From assembly GCA_001643675.2 (NCBI GenBank), contig LSRY02000045.1, forward strand, positions 714,001 through 778,000: 64,000 nucleotides of DNA, in the 5' to 3' direction. A model generated the notes under the pieces. The model searched no databases and was not told where the DNA came from. It saw only the letters and a program-made list of their open reading frames with translations. The translations under genes and the position numbers were made by a program. This stretch comes from Monocercomonoides exilis. Its lineage: Eukaryota; Preaxostyla; Oxymonadida; Polymastigidae. Positions 49,401-59,265 of the stretch are shown in pieces. The first letter of the stretch is position 1. Each line of letters opens with the position of its first letter.

Positions 49401-52400
49401 GGCAGAGCGTATCCCCAAAATCGACTCCTCTGTGAAAAGCCTAAACGAAAGCGACATTCTCTGCGACTCAGCCTTTATGCCCTCTCTGATGGGCTTTGGT
49501 ATGTCCTCTCTGCCGATGTCGCACAGCAGCGCTGCTTTCCAACTCTTCTTGATGTACACCAGCATGTACGCACTCGCCATCTGCTGCACTTTCATCTCCC
49601 GCCCAAAAAAGTCCCTCACAACCTGCGTTCCTCCCCCAAAGTTGCCTTCAACCGCTTGCTTAGCGCTCGCTACGCTGACAGACGTGTCGTTGAACAGGAA
49701 CCACTTCCCGTCGCACTTCGGCTGGATGTACACATAATAATGTCCTGCCCCTGCCACACCCGCATGCACAAGCACCGAGTGCAGCACATATTCCGTGTCT
49801 TCCTCTGCCTCTCTCCCAAACATTCCTCCGTTCAGCCCCGACGCTTCCTGTGAAGACGCCGGCTGAGACCGGACTGCTGGCTTCATTCCTGTTTTGCGCT
49901 CAAATGCCAAAGAAAAGCGTTTCACATATTCAGACGAAAGAGGTGGATCAGGAACTTCCTCTTTCTCTCTTTCTTCTTCCTCCTCCTCCTCCTCTTCTTC
50001 TTCTTCCCCTTCCTTTGACTCTTTCCTCCTTCTCTTCTTCTCTTCTCTTTCTTTTCTCTTCTTTTCTCTCTCTCTTTCTTTCTTCTCCTTCTCGTTTTTC
50101 CTCTTCTCTTCCATCGCCTCCTCTTCATGCTTCTGCAGCAGCTCCTTCTCCTTCCCCGAAAGATGTGCAACATAAGGACTCATATCCAGCTCCACAGGAA
50201 ATCCAAACTTTGAGTAGACTTTGCTCGTGCGCATTGTGAAATAATTCAGCTCAAATCTGTTCAGCTGGATCGTCAGAATTGGCGGCAAATGCAGATATTT
50301 CAGCCCCTGCATCCATTTGGTGCGCATGGAATCACAAAAGGATATACAAAAATATAAATAAATGAAAGAAAGCCATGAAAAAGAATGGAGTGTTGACATT
50401 GAGCAAATGAATCAAATTAGATGAAGAAAAAAGGAAAATGTCGTTTATTATTTCTATTCACAAAATACGCCACACCTTTTTCGCTCTTTGAAATCCGTGT
50501 TCTCCTGCTTTGTACTTGTTGTCTCCATCCAAAATTTCATCTGCGACATTCGCTGCTAAGCTTTGCTCAAGCGAACTCTTTCCTTTCACAGCAACACTTT
50601 TATTTTGAGCAAACGATGAATAACAACAGAAAGAAAGAAAGAAAGAAAGAAAAAAAAAGAAAATGTCATAATAAAAACATCATCTGGCATAATAATAAAC
50701 AACAATAAATTCAATCCAACTTGATTTCAGTGAACGTCTCCAGCGACGGTGACACGTAATCGATGTCGGTGCATCTGACAGAAGAATACGCTGTTCCTTG
50801 AAACAAATGCTCAATAAACCCACGAATAGGCGTGTGCTGTGTTTGGGCAGCAGAACATTGTTTTTGAGTCGTGCAAAACAAATCACATGAATTTACGTGG
50901 AATGAAATAAAAGATAGAAATAATAATAATAATAATAATAATAAAACATAGTACGAACAATAATCTTCTCAAATAAAAACCAAACTTTAGTTTTTTCTTT
51001 CAGTTTGTCTCTCAAAATCAGGTTTAGCTCAGTCACATCGTGTTGTTGGAACGTTTCCTCTGAATCCCACCCAAACGAAGCTGTCAGCTCTTTTGTCCCA
51101 ACGCTAACACACCACACACCACGATTCAAACAATATATATATATCACATCCAAAAACGAATAAGAAGACAGAATTAGTAATCATTCATTATTTTGCAATC
51201 CAAACCCAAATCAAATGCCAAAAATTCAATACCATTTTCGAATGAACAAAAAAATGCCAACAAAAAGGAGCAGACCTCGAAGGCGAAAATTGGAGATTAT
51301 AAAAGAGCCTTTGCAGCGCCTCAGCCAATTTTGGCCTTTTCTTTCGTTGAACTTCACAAGAAGAAGAGCAAACTGAAGGCGAATCAGCTTCGTTTTCATT
51401 TTCCACATCTCGTTGCATTTGGTAAACACACTTCGCAATTACCGTAAAAATAAATAGAAAGAATAAGATATTAGGGGGGAAAAATATCAAAGTTTCAAAA
51501 ATAATTTTGTTTTTTGATGATTTTTTTTACAAATATCACCAAAAATTCAATAAAAGCACAAGTTTCTTTCAAAATGTGCATACCCATCTGAACAATGGAA
51601 TGTGATAAAGCGTTTGAAGCAGCGAATTCATGTAGCATGTTGTTCCTTGGTTGAACAGCCCAACCATTCCCAGTTCCTTTCGGCTGCAGGTCTCGCTTGG
51701 AAATGGATTCTTTTCCGGCCTGCCTTCAAAAGGCTGAAAAAGCAAAGTCGAACGCAAAAAACATTTGAGCACATGTTAATGAATCTCTTTCAACACATCA
51801 AACGCAAACTGTAAGGTGAACGCTCAAAACAAGGCATCCATTAACAATAAATCCCTCATCAATCGTCAATCGTCTCCTTGGAATAAACTTCCAAAACCCT
51901 TGATCTCTTTCCCCTGCCGTAAATCTGTGATGGCCCCCTTTTAACGTCAATTCCAAATCAATAAATTAAATAAATAAATAAATAAAGAATGAAATTCATA
52001 AAAAAAAACACAATCAAAAGCAGAAGAAAAGGCAAAAATACATTCGGTGACAGAACGTCTCCTATCTCTGTTATGCAAAGTTACAGCAAATGACAGGTCA
52101 TCTGTCGGTATTGCATCAGCATCGTCGAAGCTCTTAAATACATTTGTTAATGTTGCAATTTTCTTTAAAAGAAAAATAAATCATTGAAAAGACCTGGCAA
52201 TCGATGAAAAATGCTTGGTAAAAATAGGAATTTATGTCCCCTCTCCTTGAAACAATTCTCCTGCGAAAAGAAAAAAATGCAAAACAATCGGAATAATTTT
52301 GTGATAGAGGCAACTTCAATTAAACAGTAATGCACACCACTTGTAGTCAAACGCTTCTACAGTTTCTGAGTAAACTGCCTGAGCAGGATTCCACGGAATA

Positions 52401-52432
52401 TGAAACGTGTGCTCAAACAAAATATCATCCAT
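46457..52432 (-). CDS. USP7: USP7-like ubiquitin carboxyl-terminal hydrolase
   Basis: Twelve exons on the minus strand: 52432–52338, 52260–52194, 52132–52042, 51937–51810, 51733–51584, 51430–51276, 51103–50986, 50836–50721, 50596–50476, 50306–47379, 47164–46967, 46849–46457. They total 4560 nt, 1519 residues. It removes ubiquitin from proteins. Order as in human USP7: N-terminal MATH domain ('YKWRIVSRRGD', residues 1–125), catalytic USP domain, then ubiquitin-like repeats. The nucleophile lies in 'NQGTTCYMN' (Cys about 160), 'SFGWDSEETFQQHDV' follows, and the catalytic His is in 'GHYYVYIQP' (about 535) with 'LFNDTSVS' after it. The USP domain carries a Lys/Glu insert of about 50 residues, and further low-complexity inserts lie between the ubiquitin-like units. 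The end 'MSIFGGMNWTGQKERALVIHD' mirrors the USP7 tail. Exon 3 acceptor and an extra upstream exon remain uncertain. Confidence 0.88.
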
Positions 52433-52646
52433 TAATTCTGCGTAAAAAGTGTTGGGACAAATAAATGTTTATGATTCTGTTCTTCATAATTAACATATAA
52501 TTTTTTCCCCCGCAATATCTGCTCAAACATTTTATTCTTCAAACTCTCTCCAATCTGTCCCATTCATTATCATTTCATATTTTTTTCATCAAGTTTTTGC
52601 GCTTGAGCAGAGTGCAAAAGCATAAAAACAAACTTTGCTGAATGAA
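52433..52646. promoter_or_regulatory. Divergent promoter region, USP7-like / MPPED
   Basis: Start codons of the USP7-like gene (52432, minus) and the metallophosphoesterase (52647, plus) are 214 bp apart and head-to-head. The spacer is AT-rich and probably holds both promoters. No specific element is recognised. Confidence 0.4.
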
Positions 52647-54392
52647 ATGAGCAGCATTGAAATGACTGTGCGCAATTTGCGAAGAATGAGGAAAGATGAG
52701 GCTTATCGTATTTTGAAGGAAACTGATTTGTTTGATTCTTCAGTTCCTTTTGTTGTGTGTGACCACTCGAAGCCAAAGGCGAGTTCGCATTTTGTTCGGT
52801 ACGTTTGCATTTCGGATACGCACGGGCTGCACGAGGCACTTGAGAAGCCACTTCCTTATGGAGATGTGTTGATTCATGCAGGAGACGCGACGCATCTTGG
52901 GAAGCCAAAGGAGTTTTCAAGCTTCGTGCGGTGGTGGAGGTCACAGCCGCATCCTGTGAAGATTTTTGTTGGGGGGAATCATGACTTGCCCCTTGATCCG
53001 CTGTTTTACGCCCAAGAATATCAGAGGTTTGGCCATAAAACCAGGCTTTCTTATGAGCATGTAAAAGACTTCCTAAATTCTGGAAGCAATTACTTGGACG
53101 GAGACTGCATCACGGTCTATGGCCAAAGGATTTGTGGGCTTCTTTATCCCGAGCGTTCATCTGTTTGCCTTGGGAGATTGAGGCCGGAGTGGCGAAGGAT
53201 CTGCTATAAGAGAATTGCATTTGAACAGCAGCTGGACGTGTTAGTTACGCACGCTCCTCCGTTTTCGAGGTGTGACTGCGATCCTGTGGAGCACGGCGGG
53301 TCGTTTACGCTTTTGGAGGCAGTGAAAAAGTACAGACCTCGAGTGCATGTGTTTGGCCACTGCCACGAAGGGCACGGCTGCTCGTACGATGGGCATACGC
53401 TTTATGTGAACTGCTCGATTGTGGATGATAAGTACAAAGCGGTGTTTAAACCGATTGTGTTTGACTTGCCAAAGGAGGATTGCGGGATGAAGAACGAGGA
53501 GTGGAAAGAAATTGAGATTGCGACAATTGATGAAGATGAAGCCAAAATGGCGAGAGACGGAAAGGAAAATTGCGAAAGTCCATCGGTTGGTGAAGCACAC
53601 ACGCTGCACGGCACCTCTAAAGAGTTTGAAAAGAGTTTCGAGAAAGAGGAGAGCAAAGCCAAAGCCATGAAAGAAGGCCAAAATGATGGTCGCACGCAGA
53701 AAAGGAGGATACAATGGCTAAGTGTGTGCAAATGTGATGGGAATGCAGCGAGGAGGAAAGAGATAGGAGAGAAAGCAGAAGAAGCTGCAGCCTCATTTCG
53801 GAAGAGAGAAATGGCAAAAAGAGAAGAGCAGCTGAGGGTTGCGGGGAAATCGTGTTTTACGGTTGTTTCAGTGACAACAGCGAGAAGAAAGGAAATTAGC
53901 AAATGTGTTTCCTTGTTAGGCAGCAATTCGACAGAAGTTGTGAATCGCCTGTTTTATTCTGAGATGGTTGCGCTGAAAAATGTTCCTTCGACTTTTCTCC
54001 AGATGGCATTAGCACCATCGTTTCAGTTGCCATCTCTTCAAGTTGCTGAATCGTCTGATTCAGTTGCGTCTGCATCTTCTGCTTCTTCATATAAATCTTC
54101 ATGCCCAGTTTTAACTTCAGCATCAATATTGAGTTCTTCCTCTTCCCCTTCTTCTTCTTCTTCTTCAACTTCTTGTTCGGTTCCTGTGACTCAGAAATTT
54201 TCAAATTCAATGCAGAGGGAAGAGCAAATGAGCAGAAAGGCTATTGAGATTGGTACACGACCACCTTTGCCTCTAGTGAATTCATCACCAAGAAATGCAT
54301 TTTTGCCTTTTTCAAACATTACGACTTCTGCTCGTTGCATTGCAAACGAAACGGATAATAGCAAGAAACTTCAGTCAACGCCCCATCAATGA
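52647..54392 (+). CDS. MPPED-family calcineurin-like metallophosphoesterase
   Basis: A single-exon ORF of 581 residues from the first ATG at 52647; upstream in-frame codons lack another ATG. It carries the five metal-binding motifs of the calcineurin-like phosphoesterase fold in order. These are 'ISDTHG' (D-x-H) near residue 55, 'HAGDAT' (GD) near 80, 'GGNHD' near 110, 'VTHAPP' near 200 and 'FGHCHEGHG' near 238. Spacing and the 'GHxHEGHG' form match the MPPED1/MPPED2 subgroup, which hydrolyses cyclic-nucleotide or phosphodiester substrates with two metal ions. Cellular role here is unknown. The catalytic part ends near residue 275. The remaining 300 residues are a charged, then Ser-rich tail absent from animal members (about 300 in total). 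No signal peptide, so probably cytosolic. Confidence 0.88.
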   Translation: MSSIEMTVRNLRRMRKDEAYRILKETDLFDSSVPFVVCDHSKPKASSHFVRYVCISDTHGLHEALEKPLPYGDVLIHAGDATHLGKPKEFSSFVRWWRSQPHPVKIFVGGNHDLPLDPLFYAQEYQRFGHKTRLSYEHVKDFLNSGSNYLDGDCITVYGQRICGLLYPERSSVCLGRLRPEWRRICYKRIAFEQQLDVLVTHAPPFSRCDCDPVEHGGSFTLLEAVKKYRPRVHVFGHCHEGHGCSYDGHTLYVNCSIVDDKYKAVFKPIVFDLPKEDCGMKNEEWKEIEIATIDEDEAKMARDGKENCESPSVGEAHTLHGTSKEFEKSFEKEESKAKAMKEGQNDGRTQKRRIQWLSVCKCDGNAARRKEIGEKAEEAAASFRKREMAKREEQLRVAGKSCFTVVSVTTARRKEISKCVSLLGSNSTEVVNRLFYSEMVALKNVPSTFLQMALAPSFQLPSLQVAESSDSVASASSASSYKSSCPVLTSASILSSSSSPSSSSSSTSCSVPVTQKFSNSMQREEQMSRKAIEIGTRPPLPLVNSSPRNAFLPFSNITTSARCIANETDNSKKLQSTPHQ

Positions 54393-54855
54393 ACAGCAAG
54401 AACTCAATGAACTGTCATTCCATTTTTTATTTGAACGAATGAATTTTCTGTTTATGTTTAATTCGCATGATTTGTTGATAATGAAGTTCCATTATGAGTG
54501 TTAAAGAAGAGAACACTTACAATTTCAAATCTTTGATGTTTGATTGTGAATTTTCGATGGTTTTTATTTCAGTTTGAATTTTGATTAGGAACAAGTTGTT
54601 GTTGTTACGTTGAATTGAAAAACAAAATAATTTGGGGGGAAATTAAATTTTTTTAAAAACAACTTCAAAAAAAAAGGAAACAATTCTGAATCATCTCCAA
54701 AGCCACTGTCTTTTTTCCTCAATTAAGAGAAGTCATCATTCGTTTCCTCCAAAAGGAAAATATACTTTTGCAGTACATCAATTCATATCTGAATGTGATT
54801 TGTTATTTTTATAAAAGTCGCGAATGTTTAATTATCAGGTGAGATTAAAATCTCA

Positions 54856-54980
54856 TTTTCTGATCAACGTTTTGTTCACATCACCAAACTTTTCAAATAA
54901 GGAATCCACAACTTGGTAATACTGTTATACACATTCTTGTGCAGATTCGTGAGTGCGAACAGAAATTCGATCAAGATATA
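54856..54980. repeat. MITE-like inverted repeat, copy C
   Basis: The left end has TTCTGATCAACGTTTTGTTC and the right end has GTGCGAACAGAAATTCGATC. These are approximate inverted copies and match the ends of the repeats at 7722, 21530 and 55656. It lacks any ORF. Confidence 0.5.
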
Positions 54981-55163
54981 AAGTGTTAAATCAATCATTA
55001 GAATTTAGCGTTTGCGACTTTTCAAAAAGAATATCACAAATGGAATATTTCTTTGTCGAGAAGTTATTAATACAGTTGTCAAAAACTTTCTAGCTCTTTT
55101 AATATTCAGTGTCTGATAACCATTCATTGTGAAATTGAATGTTATTAAAATTATCACTTTTCG

Positions 55164-55166
<3 letters not shown>

Positions 55167-55232
<66 letters not shown>

Positions 55233-55246
55233 GGTGGGTGGGTGTG
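55167..55246 (+). repeat. Poly-T / TG / GGGT compound microsatellite
   Basis: About 31 T (55167–55197) are followed by about 14 GT units and then GGGT units at 55223–55243. The five or so consecutive GGGT blocks fit a G-quadruplex-forming pattern on the + strand. Confidence 0.9.
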
Positions 55247-55609
55247 TGAAAATATTGACTTTCAAGCTTTTTTTGCACAAAGCATGAAAAAATCGATTCA
55301 CTCATAACTTTATCAATCATTCTCAGATTTCGAAATTAATTTCATTTTCATATCAGAAAACAGGTGTCGTTGAAATAAAAACATATAGTTTTCCAACATT
55401 TCGCGAATGTCAAAAAATGGACCAATTTATATTGTGTTTTTTGATCTCAAAAAGTCAATGAAAAGGGCATAATTTTGTAATGAAAATGCCTGAAATCAAA
55501 TATTTTGTCCCATATAGGTAATTTGTTGAACTGAAACTTCTTATTGAAAAAAATGCAATTCCAAAAATAATTGCTTATTTCAATACTTATATATTTCTAA
55601 AAAATTTTT

Positions 55610-55840
55610 TTCTATTGAAAAGTTCTAATTGTTTCATTTTCAAATTATGAAAAAATTTCATATTTCGATCATATTTTTGTTCCCTCTCACAAAATTTCGC
55701 TGTCATGAAAACAAAATATAGAAAATGTTTTTATTTAAATTCTAGAAAAGTTTCGTGAGTGGGAACAGAAATTTGATCGAAATATGAAAAATTTTCATTA
55801 TTTTATAATTATACAAAAAGAACTTTTCAAAAAAATTTGG
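55610..55840. mobile_element. MITE-like inverted repeat, copy B
   Basis: Arms around TGAAAAGTTCT (left) and AGAACTTTTCA (right) enclose TTTCATATTTCGATCATATT on the left and GATCGAAATATGAAA on the right. The central 70 bases are unique. The core is shared with the foldback at 21392–21803, so both belong to one non-autonomous family. Confidence 0.65.
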
Positions 55841-56160
55841 ACATCTGCATAAGTAAAATACATTAAAATACACTTTTCCTGTAATTTTTCGTTGGCCACG
55901 AGCTTGTATTAAGCCGTAGCCAGCTCCACAAAAAAAAGGGTGGGGATAAAATAGAAATCAGAGTAAAAGTGTTCCCCTACTCGTGAAATAGAAAGAGAAG
56001 AATATTTGGCGAATGCTCTATCGAATACACATCCAATAAAAAGTTTTCTTCCAAAAATTATTTAGGTTCATAATTTTATTAGTACCCCGTTTTTTATTAG
56101 ATCCTAAATTATTTTTCTCATATTGCTTTATATAGAAGCTTATACGCAATGAGAATAATT

Positions 56161-56385
56161 TTAAAATAAATAATATATTATCATAAGGTTGTATACCAAA
56201 TATTTTTGAAAATCATTTCTTTTAAAAAAAGATCTGAATTTTTTAAGTTTTATTTTTTGATCAATGTTTTGCTCGTGTTTCCACGAGTTTCTGAAACCAA
56301 GCATTTTCCTTGTTAGCATTGTTTTTAAACTTTTCTTTTTAACATTTTTGGTTATTTTATAACATGAAAAACTCTTTTTTTTCAC
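56161..56385 (-). other. 74-codon ORF in left foldback arm (mirror of 56723–56947)
   Basis: A basic, Phe/Lys-rich frame starting 'MKKKSFSCYK' and ending 'IIYYLF'. The same protein is encoded on the + strand at 56723–56947 because the arms are inverted copies. No family is recognised. AT-rich DNA produces such frames by chance, so coding status is doubtful. Confidence 0.15.
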
Positions 56386-56722
56386 TAGTTTTCACACCTC
56401 ACCTTTTTTTCGTAAAACTGAAATATTAACAAAGAGAATATTATTTACACCTTTTTCTTATGTTCAAATAATGCATTATTTAGTATAATATCATATATTT
56501 AAACTATAATATATAAATATTTGAGAATGACGAGTTTAACACGAAAAACAAAATATCATCTTTTTCATTTAGTGTGCCAAATGTTTTTTGTAAAATATTT
56601 TTATTTCATCACATATTTGTAACAAACAATAATGCATTATTTGAACATAAGAAAAAGGTGTAAATAATATTCTCTTTGTTAATATTTCAGTTTTACGAAA
56701 AAAAGGTGAGGTGTGAAAACTA

Positions 56723-56947
56723 GTGAAAAAAAAGAGTTTTTCATGTTATAAAATAACCAAAAATGTTAAAAAGAAAAGTTTAAAAACAATGCTAACAAGG
56801 AAAATGCTTGGTTTCAGAAACTCGTGGAAACACGAGCAAAACATTGATCAAAAAATAAAACTTAAAAAATTCAGATCTTTTTTTAAAAGAAATGATTTTC
56901 AAAAATATTTGGTATACAACCTTATGATAATATATTATTTATTTTAA
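56723..56947 (+). other. 74-codon ORF in right foldback arm (mirror of 56161–56385)
   Basis: Identical in translation to the minus-strand frame in the left arm. It starts about 55 bases inside the inner end of the arm and points outward. Listed because the duplicated frame is conserved exactly, though this follows automatically from the palindrome. Confidence 0.15.
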
Positions 56948-57566
56948 AATTATTCTCATTGCGTATAAGCTTCTATATAAAGCAATATGAGAAAAATAAT
57001 TTAGGATCTAATAAAAAACGGGGTACTAATAAAATTATGACCCTATTGACAAATACTCATCATGATAAATTTTGAATAATAAGTTCAACAATTTTGAATT
57101 ATAAAAGAGGCAGTCGAATATCTTGCAAATTGGAATCTTTTATTAAGCATTGAAAAAAAGAACACGATGAAATTTCTAAAGAAAGTATTGTTTCGAAAAG
57201 GATTAATGATGTTATTCATATTTATTTCTTCTTTTCCATCTGGATGAAATTTGAATGGAAAGTGGTGATATTGACAAAATACACTTTCATTCTTTTCGCA
57301 AAAGAAAGAAAAAACATGATATGAGGTAAAAATGAATCAATATTTATCTCATACTAAGCAAAACAAAATTTGAAACTTCAATTTGAGTAATGAAATATCA
57401 ATCTCACAAATGTAAAAAAAATTAGCTTTGATATGTTTTCAATATTTCACTTTATTTTTTTTAAACAATATTCAAAGAAAAAAAATGTTAAACACCTGGT
57501 ATTGCCTTTCTTTTCTCTTTTGTTCTCTTTCTCTTCCACAACATCATTTATTTCAATAATTCACTT

Positions 57567-58855
57567 TTACGCGTCTTTCTTTAAGTCGGCACTTCCTTCA
57601 ACATCGTCCGTCTTCTCCATGCTTGATCCGCTTCCGTCAGCTCTTTCCGCACTAGACGACGCCTGCTCTTCTCCGGCCCTCTGGTCGCCTTCGCCTTCGC
57701 CTTCGCTTCCTGGACTTCCGCCTGCGTCCGCCCCACCTGACCGGATAATCATCTGAACGTAGCTTTGGCACACTTCTGGAATTTCCGCTGCCAGAGACGT
57801 GTCAAACGTGAAGCGCACGCCTTCTTCGCTGTCCGAAGGAATCGTATACAGAAACGTGTGCGTCGGCTGATGCATCGCCCAACCTAGAATCTGCTGAAAT
57901 GAGTTCGTCCGTGTCAAAGTCAACGGAATAATTCCATTTTTCTCGGGCCCTTTGTCCTTTCGCAGCGTGTGGATGCCCACTTTGTTCACTCCCAACAGCA
58001 CAGGAATCTGCTCTCTGACGATCTTGTCAATCACCACCAGCTCCAGCGCATCATAGAAAGTGCTTCCAAATATCTCCCCTTGCCACTCGCGAAGTCGCGC
58101 AAGATAGCGCAGCTTCCCTTCCAACTCTGTTGCAATCGGATCAAACGCCACACGCTGATATTCATCCAGAAGTGCTTTCTCCCACACAGCAGGCTTTCGG
58201 TACTTCAATAATGGAGCAGGTATAAATTTGTTTAGAAGATTACTTGAACTAATTGAAAAAATTTTTTATTTGAAAGAAAAATAAATAAATAAATAAATTG
58301 TAAAAAATAAAATTAAAATTTAATTAAAAATAAATATGTCATTCAAATATGCTACTACAAATAAATAAATAACACACGTCAGAAATCCAGCTTTATGCTT
58401 TGAAGGATCTGGATTTCCAAATGTGACACGTAAATCAATAGCTGCAAGCTCTAAAAATTGCCGCTCAGTTATTGGATATCGCCCACGCAACACATCTTCA
58501 CGAATTTGAATATATTCCATATGCACAACTGTTGGATCAACATTTTCTTCAAAGAAAAACCGTTTTTTGAACAAAAATCTTGAAGGAGTTATCAATCTTG
58601 GACAAAGTTCATCGGGTTTCAGATATTTATCTGCCACATGAAAAAAATATCGATATGCTAAGTCAAACACTACATGTGTTTTAACAAACCAACTTGATTG
58701 CCATCGATGATTGTTGATTCATATAATGCAAATGACTCAACATCCACAGTAATTTGCATTTTTTGAGCAATTTTTTGCACAAGTTCTCCAACAGTGGTTT
58801 CATCAGAAATGACGAATTTTTTGGTCGATGAATCTTCAAAATGAACGTCGATCAT
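57567..58855 (-). CDS. Head-only talin-like FERM domain protein
   Basis: Three exons on the minus strand (58855–58690, 58630–58374, 58202–57567) sum to 1059 nt, 352 residues. Introns are 59 and 171 nt. F1 is a ubiquitin-like lobe ('MIDVHFEDSSTKKFVISDE'). F2 contains 'FFFEENVDPT', 'HMEYIQIREDVLRGRYPI' and 'KHKAGFL', which closely follow the talin F2 segment (KFFYSDQNVDSRDP, LLYVQARDDILNG, KHKAGFL). F3 is a PTB/PH-like lobe with 'IPVLLGVNKVGIHTL' and a final helix 'VCQSYVQMIIR'. Talin heads bind integrin tails and phosphoinositides at the membrane. The talin F0 lobe and the whole rod are absent; instead there is a 45-residue Gly/Ser/Glu tail. Exon 2 donor (GTTATT) is the least certain site. It could be a regulator of membrane–actin contact. 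Confidence 0.8.
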
Positions 58856-59265
58856 TAGAAAGATAAATTCTTGAAATATTTGTGAGAAAAAAGAAACAAT
58901 AAAACATAAGCAAAACATTTTTATGGATAATTATAAAAGAAATTATTATTTATCATAAATATTGTTAGCAAACTTTTAATAACAAGAATAAAATGATAAC
59001 AAAGATATTATCACAACCTGTTTTGGGTTGTTGTGATCATTTTAACCGAATCTGTAATCATTGCGATAAATGTTTCACATAAATAAATCTTGATGCGATT
59101 CATTTTTTTTGTCATTATGTTTTGAGCCAATTATCATGTGATATTCGAAAAAAATTAAAAAAAAAAGGTTTAAAAAATATTTCAACGCATTTCAAAAACT
59201 ACAAATAAACTTGTTAAAGATAAATTTTTTTCAATAGACTTAAGTCTCATCCACGAGGATTATAT
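58856..59265. other. Intergenic, nothing recognised
   Basis: About 400 bp of AT-rich DNA between the talin-like gene start and the lectin gene end (both minus strand). It presumably contains the talin-like promoter and the lectin 3' UTR. Confidence 0.4.

Larger units (their letters stand above)
56063..57045. mobile_element. Palindromic foldback DNA transposon
   Basis: The left arm 56063–56480 and right arm 56628–57045 are reverse complements centred on 56554, with a loop of 147 bp. I see one mismatch (56067 against 57041), so the arms are essentially identical. Both ends carry TA (56063–56064, 57044–57045), as expected for a Tc1/mariner target duplication. The inward sequence GGGTCATAATTTTATTAGTA (right end, minus strand) resembles the pogo element tip GGGTTATAATTTTATCT. 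The element is therefore probably mobilised by a pogo-like transposase. It contains no transposase. Each arm encodes the same 74-codon Lys/Phe-rich frame, which may be fortuitous. Confidence 0.85.
54393..57566. other. Repeat-rich intergenic region
   Basis: About 3.2 kb without a host gene. It holds two MITE-like inverted repeats (about 54856–54980 and 55610–55840), a T/TG/GGGT simple repeat (55167–55246) and a 983-bp palindromic foldback (56063–57045). The remainder is AT-rich. ORFs inside the foldback are mirror copies of each other and are treated with that element. Confidence 0.6.
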
